Shown: positions 26,125 to 33,186, counted from the stretch's first letter. The stretch is DNA of 64,000 nt from SXOA01 sp046153945 (GCA_046153945.1 JBJXFF010000041.1:24677-88676); one strand, 5' to 3'. Notes: a model not told the origin generated them from the sequence alone. Translations and numbers: made by a program.

Positions 26125-27006
26125 ATGACCTCTTCGCCTGGCCGCCTGCTGCGGGACTCGATCGCGGAAGGAACCATCCAGGTTCCCGGCGCAACCAGCG
26201 CGCTTGTCGCCCGCCTGATTGAACAGGCCGGCTTTGAGGCGATGTACCTTTCCGGGGCGTCCCTCTCGTCCAACATTCTGGCAGTTCCGGACGTCGGCCT
26301 CTTCACCCTCACCGAATTGGTGCAGCAGGCGACGTACCTGACCCGCAGCAGCAATCTCCCCCTCATCGTCGATGCCGACACCGGTTTTGGCGAGGCCCTG
26401 AACGTCGAGCGAACCGTCCTCGAACTCGAAGCGGCCGGCGTAGCCGCCATCCAGCTCGAGGACCAGCAGCTTCCCAAGCGGTGCGGCCATCTGGGGGGCA
26501 AATCGCTCATCGAACCAGCTGCCTTTTGTGCCAAAATCCGGGCCGCTGCCACCGCTCGGATAAATCCGGACCTCATCCTTATCGGCCGGACCGACGCCCG
26601 CGGCGTGACTAGCCTGGAAGACGCCATTGAACGGGCCAAACAATATCTCGACGCCGGAGCCGACTGGATCTTCCCCGAGGCGCTGACCAACAAGGCGGAA
26701 TTTGAGCGGTTCGCCAAGGAAATCAAGGCTCCCCTCATCGCCAACATGACCGAGTTCGGCAAGAGTCCGCTCCTCACGCTGGACGAACTCTCCGACCTCG
26801 GCTACGCGGTGGTGTTGTATCCCGTGACACTGCAGCGGGTCGCCATGAAGGCCATCGAAGCCTCCCTCGCCGTGATCGCTGCCGAAGGGACGCAGGAGGG
26901 GATCCTGGATTTGATGCAGACCCGCGAAGAGCTGTACGAACTGCTGGACTACGCCGTCTACGAAGAGCGAGACAAAGCCCTCTCCCAAGGCGAGCGGGGG
27001 GCGTAA
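26125..27006 (+). CDS. prpB: Methylisocitrate lyase (isocitrate lyase/PEP mutase family)
   Basis: A 293-residue protein, the usual PrpB length. It has the catalytic loop KRCGHLGGK (Lys118, Cys120, His122), the Mg-binding DADTGFGEALNV, and the N-terminal VPGATSALVARLIEQAGFEA. It cleaves 2-methylisocitrate to pyruvate and succinate in the 2-methylcitrate cycle for propionate use. prpC follows 55 nt later on the same strand. No Shine-Dalgarno is evident, in line with a near-leaderless mRNA. Distinguished from isocitrate lyase by size and from oxaloacetate decarboxylase by the KRCGH loop. Confidence 0.9.
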   Translation: MTSSPGRLLRDSIAEGTIQVPGATSALVARLIEQAGFEAMYLSGASLSSNILAVPDVGLFTLTELVQQATYLTRSSNLPLIVDADTGFGEALNVERTVLELEAAGVAAIQLEDQQLPKRCGHLGGKSLIEPAAFCAKIRAAATARINPDLILIGRTDARGVTSLEDAIERAKQYLDAGADWIFPEALTNKAEFERFAKEIKAPLIANMTEFGKSPLLTLDELSDLGYAVVLYPVTLQRVAMKAIEASLAVIAAEGTQEGILDLMQTREELYELLDYAVYEERDKALSQGERGA

Positions 27007-27061
27007 GCCCCCTGATACTACCCACCAGATTTCTCGGAACCATAAATCACCACCAATCACC

Positions 27062-28168
27062 ATGAGCGAAACCTACTCCCCCGGCCTCGAAGGGATCATC
27101 GCCGGCGAGACGGCCATCAGCACCGTTGAAACCGGCCTCACGTACCGCGGCTATGCGATCGAGGAACTGGCCGAGAACTCCACCTACGAAGAGGTCGCTT
27201 ACCTCGTCCTCTATGGCGAGCTGCCGACTCCCAGCCAGGCTGCCGACTTCCGCTCGCGCCTCGGCGCCGCGGCGACCGTTCCGCCGGAAGTCATCGAGAC
27301 GCTCCGCAAAATCCCCGTCGGCGTCCCCACGATGGACGTCCTCCGCTCCGCGTGCAGCTTGCTCGCCCACTGGGAGCCGGAGGTCGCTGACAACAGCCAC
27401 GACGCCAACGTCCGCAAGACGGAACGCCTGCTCGCCAAGCTCCCCGTCATCGTCGCCGCCCGCCAACGGCTCAAGAACGGCCAGCAGCCGATGGCCGCCG
27501 ACCCCGAACTGACGCTCCCGGCCAATTTTCTCCGGATGCTGCAGGGCAAAAAGCCGACCGAGCGGCAGGTGAAAGCCCTCGACGTTTCGCTCATCCTCTA
27601 CGCCGAGCACGAGTTCAACGCCAGCACTTTCGCGGCCCGCTGCATCTGCTCCACTCTCAGCGACCTCCATTCCGCCATCACCGGGGCCATCGGCACGCTC
27701 AAAGGTCCGCTCCACGGCGGGGCCAACGAGCGAGCCCTGGAAGTCCTCCTCGCCGTCGGCCCTCCGGAGAAAGCGGAAGCTTGGGTCAACGCCGCCTTCG
27801 CCCGCAAGGAAAAGCTGATGGGGTTCGGCCACCGAGTCTACAAAGATGGCGACCCTCGGGCCGTCATCCTCAAACGGCTGACGGCGGCTGTGGCGGTGGA
27901 GACGGGAAATCAGACCTTGGAGAAAACAGCCGAAATCATCGAACAAATGGCCTGGACCCAGAAAAAGCTCCCGCCAAACGTCGATTGGCCTTGTGCCCGG
28001 TTATATCACTACCTCGGCCTCCCGATGGACCTCTACACTCCCCTCTTCGTTATCGCCCGGGTTGTCGGCTGGAGCGCCCACGTCATCGAACAACTCGATA
28101 ACAACCGCCTCATGCGTCCCCGTGCCATTTACAAAGGCCCGGCTCTCCGCAAACTCCCTCGGCGGTAG
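27062..28168 (+). CDS. prpC: 2-methylcitrate synthase / citrate synthase
   Basis: A 368-residue type II-short citrate synthase. Catalytic residues are His218 (GPLHGGANERA), His257 (MGFGHRVYKDGDPRA) and probably Asp308 (NVDWPCARLYHYLG). The N-terminus GLEGIIAGETAIS and LTYRGYAIEELAE are typical of PrpC and archaeal-type citrate synthases. The neighbour prpB supports condensation of propionyl-CoA with oxaloacetate, although such enzymes often accept acetyl-CoA too. No PrpD or AcnD is nearby. Confidence 0.9.
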   Translation: MSETYSPGLEGIIAGETAISTVETGLTYRGYAIEELAENSTYEEVAYLVLYGELPTPSQAADFRSRLGAAATVPPEVIETLRKIPVGVPTMDVLRSACSLLAHWEPEVADNSHDANVRKTERLLAKLPVIVAARQRLKNGQQPMAADPELTLPANFLRMLQGKKPTERQVKALDVSLILYAEHEFNASTFAARCICSTLSDLHSAITGAIGTLKGPLHGGANERALEVLLAVGPPEKAEAWVNAAFARKEKLMGFGHRVYKDGDPRAVILKRLTAAVAVETGNQTLEKTAEIIEQMAWTQKKLPPNVDWPCARLYHYLGLPMDLYTPLFVIARVVGWSAHVIEQLDNNRLMRPRAIYKGPALRKLPRR

Positions 28169-28234
28169 CGGACGCAGTCCAAGATGGGTTCTAATGGAGA
28201 GGTCCGCGGCACCTCCCTTTCCAGGAACCTTCCC

Positions 28235-29146
28235 ATGCGACTCACCCGCTTCTTTGCGTTCCTCCTCGTTCCCCTGGCCGCAACATTCCTGGCCGCCCAA
28301 GAGCGAACCAAAAAGGAAGCACCGGCTGAGGAAGCCAAGCCGAAGGAAGAGTTGTTCTCCGGTCCGCAGGTCGGAGAGAAATTGCCTTCGTTCAAGGTCC
28401 AGGGGGTGCTGGGAAACGAAGGGAAGGATCTCGACTTCCTCAAGCAGGCGGACGGCAAGCCGATTGTGCTGGTCTTCGTGCATGACGTAAACCGGCCGTC
28501 GATCGGCCTGACCCGCGTCCTCACTTCTTACACCGCCAGCCGGGCGAAGGATGGGCTCACCACGGGGGTGGCGTTCCTCAGCGACGACGCCACGGAGGCG
28601 GAGGCCAACATCAAGCGAATGCAGCACGCCCTCACCGCCGCCGCCCCCACCGGCATTGCCGAAGGGGGGAAGGAAGGCCCGGGCAGCTATGGGCTCAACC
28701 GCAAAGTGACGCTCACGATTCTGGTCGGGAAGGAAGGAAAAGTCACCGCCAACTTCGCCCTCGTGCAGCCGAGCCTGCAAGCGGACCTCCCCAAGATCCT
28801 GAAGGAAATCGTCGCCGTCGCCGGCGGCAAAGTCCCCAAGCTGGAGGAGATTGCCGGAACTCCCGAAATGCGGCGTGATCCCAAGGGGGAACCCGACCAG
28901 GCTCTCCGCGACCTCCTCCGCCCGGTGATCAAGCTGGACGCCAAGCCCGAAGACGTGGACGCCGCCGCCGCGGCCGTGGAAAAATACGTCGAGAAGAACG
29001 AAGCCGCCCGCAAGGAAGTCGGCCGCATCGCGAGCACCATCATCGACGCCGGCAAGCTCTCCAGCTACGGCACCCCGCGAGCCCAAGAACACCTCCGCAA
29101 ATGGGCCAAGGATTTCGGTGCTCCGAGCAAGGAACCCAAGAAGTAG
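28235..29146 (+). CDS. Secreted redoxin-like protein lacking cysteine
   Basis: A 303-residue exported protein. After the signal peptide (MRLTRFFAFLLVPLAATFLA) a charged linker leads to a thioredoxin/AhpC-like fold (about 50-190): GEKLPSFKVQGVLG, KPIVLVFVHDVNRPS and KVTLTILVGKEGKVTANFAL. The position of the peroxidatic Cys is occupied by VNRPS, and the protein contains no Cys at all, so a thiol redox role is excluded. The C-terminal 110 residues are helical and Lys/Glu-rich. The ATG with AGGA upstream is preferred to the 28184 start, which would bury the signal peptide. Confidence 0.72.
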   Translation: MRLTRFFAFLLVPLAATFLAAQERTKKEAPAEEAKPKEELFSGPQVGEKLPSFKVQGVLGNEGKDLDFLKQADGKPIVLVFVHDVNRPSIGLTRVLTSYTASRAKDGLTTGVAFLSDDATEAEANIKRMQHALTAAAPTGIAEGGKEGPGSYGLNRKVTLTILVGKEGKVTANFALVQPSLQADLPKILKEIVAVAGGKVPKLEEIAGTPEMRRDPKGEPDQALRDLLRPVIKLDAKPEDVDAAAAAVEKYVEKNEAARKEVGRIASTIIDAGKLSSYGTPRAQEHLRKWAKDFGAPSKEPKK

Positions 29147-29156
29147 TCCAAGAAAA

Positions 29157-29192
29157 GTCGGCCGCGAGTCCTCTCGCGAGCCCCGATGGTTG
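29157..29192. repeat. Dispersed repeat, copy 1
   Basis: This segment contains GAGTCCTCTCGCGAGCCCCG and a CGCGAG/CTCGCG hairpin. A related segment, in opposite orientation, lies at 34627-34665 (read there on the - strand as GGTCCTCTGGCGAGCCCCGA). Possibly a REP-type element at gene 3' ends. Confidence 0.5.
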
Positions 29193-29342
29193 ATGTCTTG
29201 ACCCGGAGGATTTTGAGCGGCGAGCGCGGGTTGCCAAGGCGCTTTTGTGCGATCTCCTTGTGCTTGGAAAGTCTTTTGTCACGGCCAGCCGAACCCAGAT
29301 TGCGCGCGATTCCGCTCTTTTTTGCTTAGCGGATGGAGAGTT

Positions 29343-29759
29343 TTATTTGGCGTTGCCATCGAACGCCTCAAAGGGACTCCCGCAAACCCGAATCAAGCGG
29401 ACCTCTTGATTGTGCGTCAAATCCCATTCACGCCAGGAGTAAACGGCATATTCCACCGTTGGGGCGACTCCCGGCCAGCATTCGCCCACCTGGATGAGTG
29501 CCCGACCAGTGCTGGGGTCGAACGAATGAAGCCGATTGACCCAGCGGCGTCGTTCGCAACCCTGCTGAAACGCCGCACTACCAATGGCAACTCTTTCCGT
29601 CCAGTTGTCTTCCATAGATTCCCAAACGAGGGAAGAGAAGTCGTAGAACTTGCTTCGCTCCGATGGAGGAAGAACCTCGACAAAGTTAAGCACAAGGCGA
29701 TGGTGGCCAGATTCGTCGGTCACCTTACCCTTCTCTCTGATATTTGGCTTGTCGCTCAC
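29343..29759 (-). CDS. Hypothetical short-array protein (MSDK start)
   Basis: A 138-residue soluble protein from a GTG overlapping the stop of a mini-leader (GTGA). It begins MSDKPN, similar to MSDK, MSEK and MNDK starts of other leader-preceded genes. No signal peptide, membrane segment or known domain; Trp-rich (WESMEDNWTERV, VYSWREWDL). Last gene of a - strand array that runs from 30795 down. It lacks the PNPPKP tail. Confidence 0.6.
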   Translation of the reverse strand: MSDKPNIREKGKVTDESGHHRLVLNFVEVLPPSERSKFYDFSSLVWESMEDNWTERVAIGSAAFQQGCERRRWVNRLHSFDPSTGRALIQVGECWPGVAPTVEYAVYSWREWDLTHNQEVRLIRVCGSPFEAFDGNAK

Positions 29760-29785
29760 AGCAGGATCCCCAGGCTGTACTTCAT
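29756..29785 (-). promoter_or_regulatory. MKYSLRS-type mini-leader ORF
   Basis: Ten codons with stop, encoding MKYSLGILL. Its ATG overlaps the stop of the upstream gene (ATGA, 29782-29785), and its TGA overlaps the downstream GTG (GTGA). GGGGA inside the mini-ORF can serve as ribosome site for the next gene. Confidence 0.55.
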
Positions 29786-30048
29786 GGCTTGGGCGGATTT
29801 GGGGCAGGTGTTTCGGATTCGGGCGGAACTCTATCGTACTCCACGAATATCATGTCACGGCATCGTGGGTTCAGGCACTGGTACATGGAAACACCCCTTT
29901 CTGGACGATTTGCCAGCAATTCAGCGTTTCGCCCTCCGCAGCGGACGCATAGCACGTCGTGCCCACCCTGTTTCTCTACAGGGGTAGCGAGTGCTGACAA
30001 GAGATACTCTTGAATGGAGAACGGCTGGTCCCGGTTGGATATTTTCAT
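29782..30048 (-). CDS. Short zinc-ribbon-like protein with PNPPKP tail
   Basis: An 88-residue protein. It has a four-Cys motif (CVRCGG at the first pair, CLNPRC at the second) typical of a small zinc ribbon, and ends TPAPNPPKP like otherwise unrelated array members. The start MKISNRD was chosen because it is a variant of the repeated MK(F/Y)S N-terminus and lies in an ATGA overlap with the upstream small gene; the longer frame to 30171 would overlap that gene. Function unknown. Confidence 0.6.
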   Translation of the reverse strand: MKISNRDQPFSIQEYLLSALATPVEKQGGHDVLCVRCGGRNAELLANRPERGVSMYQCLNPRCRDMIFVEYDRVPPESETPAPNPPKP

Positions 30049-30197
30049 GGGTGAAACCACGCTCGGATTGGAGCCAGTAGCGGCAGCAGCAGGGCGACGA
30101 TAACTCCCAGCACCGCAATCAGGACTGGTGCCATTGCGATGATGGAAGGCGAGAGATAGAGCAGCCACCACGGCGTTTTTTCTCGCTTGTCACTCAC
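30045..30197 (-). CDS. 50-residue membrane protein
   Basis: Short gene from a GTG: MSDKREKTPWWLLYLSPSII leads into two hydrophobic stretches (about 11-24 and 25-42) and ends IRAWFHP. The start region resembles the 31617 gene (MSEKREPPPWLLYL). GGAG lies 6 nt before the GTG; an in-frame ATG four codons earlier (30209) is an alternative. The stop overlaps the next ATG (ATGA). The upstream sequence is a decayed copy of the tail/mini-leader junction. Confidence 0.55.
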   Translation of the reverse strand: MSDKREKTPWWLLYLSPSIIAMAPVLIAVLGVIVALLLPLLAPIRAWFHP

Positions 30198-30243
30198 GGC
30201 AGGCTCCATTTTATGGGCCAAGGCTAGGCGGATTTGGGGAGGT

Positions 30244-30435
30244 TCATCTGAAACATATCCAGGCGACTAATAGGAGCAAGGCTAGTGCGGACATCCCCAA
30301 ACCGGTGAGCATGTTGGCCGTCGCACCGTAATGTTTACGGACCCAAATCCCAATCGCAATTTGAGCGAACACCGCCAGGGCGATTGCAGTCACACTCACG
30401 ACCCCCGCAACTATCCGAACGTCGCTTTCGCTCAT
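30244..30435 (-). CDS. Short two-helix membrane protein
   Basis: A 63-residue protein, MSESDVRIVAGVV..., with membrane helices at about 7-31 and 43-61. GGAG lies 6 nt before the ATG inside a damaged mini-leader (ATGAAATACGGAGCG...), whose frame no longer closes on the start codon. After the TGA the same frame continues TSPNPPSLGP, a remnant of the shared tail. Function unknown. Confidence 0.55.
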   Translation of the reverse strand: MSESDVRIVAGVVSVTAIALAVFAQIAIGIWVRKHYGATANMLTGLGMSALALLLLVAWICFR

Positions 30436-30450
30436 GGCACGCTCCGTATT

Positions 30451-30795
30451 TCATGGGTTTTGAATCTGAAGTCTCGCTTTCTCAAATTCCTCGCATAAGC
30501 GGTCAAAGGTCAAAAAAAGTCGCTCAGCATGTTTGAGCGTCGGAAGGTCTATTGTGCACTTGGTCTCCAGGCTCCCGTCTCCGTGTCGCAACTTGAATTC
30601 GTAGAAATGGTAAGGAATTTCACAACTTGTGGAGTTACAGCGGCTTTGTTTGTATCCAGCAAACGTCCAGGTATGGACAATTACTTTGCCGCTATTGACG
30701 TAGCATTGATAGTACGCCTCTCCCACGCGAAATGGACCAAACTGGACTCCCGGTGTATCGCAAATCGCGGCCAGCAGGCTAGGGTTGATATTCAT
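30451..30795 (-). CDS. Hypothetical 114-residue protein
   Basis: Soluble protein without signal peptide or recognised domain. It begins MNINPSLLAAICDTPGVQFG and has a C-terminal helix (TLKHAERLFLTFDRLCEEFE). AGGA lies about 9 nt before the ATG. First gene of the - strand array, behind a TATAAT box at 30833-30838. It lacks both the MKYSLRS start and the PNPPKP tail. Confidence 0.6.
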   Translation of the reverse strand: MNINPSLLAAICDTPGVQFGPFRVGEAYYQCYVNSGKVIVHTWTFAGYKQSRCNSTSCEIPYHFYEFKLRHGDGSLETKCTIDLPTLKHAERLFLTFDRLCEEFEKARLQIQNP

Positions 30796-30832
30796 AGAGT
30801 GATGTCCTCGCTAGGTCGTGCTTCACTGGTGC

Positions 30833-30861
30833 ATTATAGCGGCAGGAAACGGGCCGCGAAA
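30833..30861 (-). promoter_or_regulatory. Promoter of the - strand short-gene array
   Basis: A perfect TATAAT reads on the - strand at 30838-30833. The -35 (TTTCGC at 30861-30856, 17-bp spacer) is poor. It lies back to back with the + strand promoter at 30873-30902. Confidence 0.4.
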
Positions 30862-30872
30862 AGCTAACCGCG

Positions 30873-30902
30873 TTGCGGGGCTAATTCAGTCGCTGGTAGA
30901 AT
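30873..30902 (+). promoter_or_regulatory. Promoter of gene 30910 (near-leaderless)
   Basis: TTGCGG (30873-30878), 18-bp spacer, TAGAAT (30897-30902), then 7 nt to the ATG. Same layout as 16719-16747, 32810-32839 and 33151-33180. Confidence 0.6.
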
Positions 30903-30909
30903 GGCGTGA

Positions 30910-31092
30910 ATGAGTCGCAAGGAAGTCGTTCAGTTTATCGCCGTTATTCTTATGATGCCGGCTGGCATGGCGGTTCAGTACGGGATGAACGAGAAAACAT
31001 GGCTGACGGCACCAATGATTGCGACCGCCTTGCTTGTATTCATGCTTGCCTGCGGAGCACTACTCTGGTCCGAGAGGCGATGGCCTGCCTGA
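30910..31092 (+). CDS. 60-residue two-helix membrane protein
   Basis: MSRKEVVQFIAVILMMPAG leads a first membrane helix; a second lies at about 36-53 (IATALLVFMLACGALLW). The ATG is 7 nt after the -10 box, and there is no Shine-Dalgarno, so leaderless translation is likely. It stands alone: the next 9 nt lead into a repeat block. Function unknown. Confidence 0.55.
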   Translation: MSRKEVVQFIAVILMMPAGMAVQYGMNEKTWLTAPMIATALLVFMLACGALLWSERRWPA

Positions 31093-31100
31093 TTTCACAG

Positions 31101-31329
31101 CATCAAGAATTCTCAATCGGCAATGCTTCCCTGCCGTCGGCCCGAAACGATGCAGGGCATCCGACTGTTGCGGGGCTATTTCGTGCGTTGCGTTAACGAA
31201 CCTTTTTTGGTTCGATGCGTCCAACGCCACGGCTACCTGGCGATTTCTATTTGGAGGCATCAGCCGCCACCGTATCGACTAGCTCCCCACCTGCCCCCAG
31301 AGCTTGCTAAAATGGCCCTATGAAGTTCA
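31101..31329 (+). repeat. Repeat block A (partner of 33392-33524)
   Basis: Two segments, 31101-31162 and 31264-31329, match 33392-33453 and 33457-33524 with few differences. A further roughly 100 bp between them is absent from the second copy, apart from a segment that matches the third partial copy at 33093-33175. The right segment carries the extended -10 TGCTAAAAT and the mini-leader start. Inside the extra 100 bp is a CGAACC-TTTTTT-GGTTCG hairpin (31197-31214) and a copy of the TTGCGG promoter that has lost its -10 box. Confidence 0.65.
31305..31313 (+). promoter_or_regulatory. Extended -10 promoter before mini-leader
   Basis: TGCTAAAAT (31305-31313) is an extended -10 element. The mini-leader ATG at 31320 follows after 6 nt. 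No -35 match is visible. Identical in sequence and spacing to 33502-33510. Confidence 0.5.
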
Positions 31330-31349
31330 ACCTAAGGAGACTGCCATGA
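31320..31349 (+). promoter_or_regulatory. MKFNLRRLP mini-leader ORF with internal Shine-Dalgarno
   Basis: Ten codons with stop. AAGGAG within the mini-ORF lies 6 nt before the downstream ATG, and the TGA overlaps that ATG (ATGA, 31346-31349). This is the clearest case in which the mini-ORF supplies the ribosome site of the next gene. Confidence 0.6.
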
Positions 31350-31603
31350 GCGGAATCGAAGTATGGAGAAACGGCAAGCGGCTGTTCGTTGCCGGGCTTG
31401 AGAACGGATTCGTTGACCTGAAGTTCCTCATTCCGAACCACACCGACCCGATGTGGTTCGATGCTACTGGCCGAGACCGAAATACAGGCGGGCACGTTAA
31501 ATGGGCACATGACACCATCCACCAAGGCGACGAATTTGTCTTGAAGGTAGTTGCTCTCGTGCCCAACTCATCACCATCCGCCCCAAATCCGCCAAAGCCA
31601 TGA
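31346..31603 (+). CDS. Short NGK-type protein with PNPPKP tail
   Basis: An 85-residue soluble protein beginning MSGIEVWRNGKRLFVAGLE and containing a GDEFVLKVVAL strand near residue 65. It is a paralogue of the 33546 product (INGKPLYTAG ... GDEVTIKIVEV). The fold is probably a small beta-sandwich or barrel; no catalytic residues are apparent. The tail is SAPNPPKP. The stop overlaps the next mini-leader ATG (ATGA). Confidence 0.62.
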   Translation: MSGIEVWRNGKRLFVAGLENGFVDLKFLIPNHTDPMWFDATGRDRNTGGHVKWAHDTIHQGDEFVLKVVALVPNSSPSAPNPPKP

Positions 31604-31620
31604 AGTACAGCCTGCCGTGA
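31600..31620 (+). promoter_or_regulatory. MKYSLP mini-leader ORF
   Basis: The shortest copy: six codons and stop. The ATG overlaps the upstream stop (ATGA) and the TGA overlaps the next GTG (GTGA). It has no internal GGAG, so the next gene would depend on termination-reinitiation. Confidence 0.55.
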
Positions 31621-31922
31621 GCGAGAAGCGTGAACCCCCGCCGTGGCTGCTCTATCTGCTCGACTTGTGGCCGCTCTGGGCTTCCATTGGGTTCGTTAAT
31701 TTTGCGGTAGCTGTCTACCTGATGAGGGAAGGCGCATGGGTTCCGCTTTGGTACAGAGTGCCAGCAATTGCGTTCACTATGACCGTGGCAGGATTCTGCC
31801 GTTTATGCTGCATGAGGATTTCCAAAAATACCTTTAAGCGTCCGCCACCCGATTTGCCTGTTTCTTCATCACTAGACCCGATTCCGCCTGAAAATCAGTC
31901 AGGTCCAGATAATGACCCCTGA
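31617..31922 (+). CDS. Short membrane protein (MSEK start)
   Basis: A 101-residue protein from GTG: MSEKREPPPWLLYLLDLWPL, with membrane helices at about 11-36 and 48-64. Near the C-terminus SSSLDPIPPENQ resembles the SLDPNLPKP tail of 17557 and then extends 8 residues further. Cys-rich segment GFCRLCC (59-65). Function unknown. Confidence 0.55.
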   Translation: MSEKREPPPWLLYLLDLWPLWASIGFVNFAVAVYLMREGAWVPLWYRVPAIAFTMTVAGFCRLCCMRISKNTFKRPPPDLPVSSSLDPIPPENQSGPDNDP

Positions 31923-31988
31923 CCAGTTTGCTAAGGTATTCAAGAAGGCATCTCCACAAATGACCTTTGACTGGTTGGATTAGCCCCC

Positions 31989-32495
31989 ATGAAGTACAGC
32001 CTGCGGATTGACCGAGCAATTGACCGATTCCGGCGAGCGGGAATTGACATCCGGGCAATCAGCGAGTCGCCCTGGGTTGACGAGATAGAGACGACCATTG
32101 GTGGAGAACTACCGGAGGTCTACCGCAGCTTAATAACCCGCTATTCCTTCCCAGTCCTCGACTTGGGACCGATCGAACTTTTTTCTAACCTTGGAGATGG
32201 GACAGCGGATGAAATTACACTCGCTCCCTTTCGCGACCCGATTTTATCGAGATGGTTAATTCACCAGGGCTACTTTCACTTCGCACGGCTTACGAGCGAC
32301 AGTTATGACCCGGTTTGCTTTAGTATTCGCCCTATGGCCTCTCCGAAGGAACCCCTCTCTGTCGTGCGGTTCGACCATGAGGCAATACTCCTGGAGCAAG
32401 CAACCGTTCGGCAAGTGCAGTTCGCCGAGTCATTTCTAGGCTTGCTGGAAGGTGCCGCGTTGGATTCTCAAGCACTCGCCCCAAAACCGTTCTAG
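31989..32495 (+). CDS. SUKH/SMI1-KNR4-like protein with MKYSLR start
   Basis: A 168-residue protein. Residues 30-150 resemble the SUKH (SMI1/KNR4) superfamily: a negatively charged N-terminal helix, GELPEVYRSLITRYSFPVLD, then IELFSNLGDG and a C-terminal helix. SUKH proteins in bacteria commonly serve as immunity proteins against contact-dependent or polymorphic toxins. The N-terminus MKYSLR and the tail SQALAPKPF are the array's shared ends. No toxin gene is recognisable next to it. ATG at 31989 chosen because of the MKYSLR identity. Confidence 0.6.
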   Translation: MKYSLRIDRAIDRFRRAGIDIRAISESPWVDEIETTIGGELPEVYRSLITRYSFPVLDLGPIELFSNLGDGTADEITLAPFRDPILSRWLIHQGYFHFARLTSDSYDPVCFSIRPMASPKEPLSVVRFDHEAILLEQATVRQVQFAESFLGLLEGAALDSQALAPKPF

Positions 32496-32505
32496 CCTTG
32501 GCCCC

Positions 32506-32535
32506 ATGAGGTACAGCCTGCGGAGCCTGAGATGA
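32506..32535 (+). promoter_or_regulatory. MRYSLRSLR mini-leader ORF with internal GGAG
   Basis: Ten codons with stop. GGAG within the mini-ORF is 6 nt from the downstream ATG, and the TGA overlaps it (ATGA, 32532-32535). Confidence 0.6.
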
Positions 32536-32723
32536 GCGAGAAGCCCAAACGCCGGTGGCGACCGTGGGCGGAGGTCTTCTTCTTTTCCTTCATGTTCGCA
32601 TATTCGATCTATCTCGCGGTCTACGAGCGCTCAATCTGGGGATGGCCGTTGGCGTTGATGGCTGCCGGCGTCGTGGTCTTTGCGGGCTGGCAATTACTGG
32701 CGGTATGGAGAAACTGGCCTTAG
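32532..32723 (+). CDS. 63-residue two-helix membrane protein (MSEK start)
   Basis: MSEKPKRRWRPWAEVFFFSF starts a first membrane helix (about 12-29); a second lies at 36-57. It stops at TAG (32721-32723), but the same frame continues as LPNSQATAPIPPKD to a second TAG at 32766-32768, which is the shared tail. An amber mutation probably removed the tail. Function unknown. Confidence 0.55.
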   Translation: MSEKPKRRWRPWAEVFFFSFMFAYSIYLAVYERSIWGWPLALMAAGVVVFAGWQLLAVWRNWP

Positions 32724-32809
32724 CTGCCCAACTCTCAGGCAACCGCCCCAATCCCGCCTAAGGATTAGCATTTCCGGCAAACGGTATCACTACCACGGAC
32801 TAACGACTG

Positions 32810-32839
32810 TTGCGAGGCTTTTTCGTTCACATGTAGAAT
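32810..32839 (+). promoter_or_regulatory. Promoter of gene 32846 (near-leaderless)
   Basis: TTGCGA (32810-32815), 18-bp spacer, TAGAAT (32834-32839), 6 nt to the ATG. Confidence 0.6.
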
Positions 32840-32845
32840 TGAGCC

Positions 32846-33076
32846 ATGCCAGATAGCTTCATCCATCGTCCGCTTAGCCCGGTTGGTTTGGTCGCGGCGG
32901 GAATACTCGGAACATTTCTGGCGGTGTTTTTTGGCTACGTGATTATCGACTTTTTCTCTTTCTCACCGCAGTGGCCCCTGGGTGGAGTAGTCCCTGGCCT
33001 GCTTTTCGCGTTTGTCATTGGCCTACCAATCTTCGGATTGTTAGCGTTTCTGAACTACTGGCATTCGCGAAATTAG
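32846..33076 (+). CDS. 76-residue two-helix membrane protein
   Basis: MPDSFIHRPLSPVGLVAAG leads into helix 1 (about 12-36); helix 2 is about 45-68 (GVVPGLLFAFVIGLPIFGLL). The ATG directly follows the -10 box, with no Shine-Dalgarno. No shared tail. Function unknown. Confidence 0.55.
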   Translation: MPDSFIHRPLSPVGLVAAGILGTFLAVFFGYVIIDFFSFSPQWPLGGVVPGLLFAFVIGLPIFGLLAFLNYWHSRN

Positions 33077-33092
33077 CTTGCCAAATCTGGAA

Positions 33093-33180
33093 TTTCAAAC
33101 GCCATCAGTTTCCTGCCATCGGCCCAAAACGATTCAGGGGCATCCGACTGTTGCGGGGCTTTTTCGTTCGCTGGTAGAAT
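33093..33180 (+). repeat. Repeat block A, third partial copy, carrying a promoter
   Basis: 33093-33170 matches 31113-31190 (TTCCTGCCATCGGCCCAAAA..., then CATCCGACTGTTGCGGGGCT). It includes TTGCGG (33151-33156), 18 bp and TAGAAT (33175-33180), followed after 6 nt by the ATG of 33187. Confidence 0.6.
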
Positions 33181-33186
33181 GGGGGA

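Noticed and set aside
31123..31323. 66-codon frame across repeat block A
   Set aside because: It lies wholly in repeated promoter DNA and its counterpart in the 33.4 kb copy is broken.
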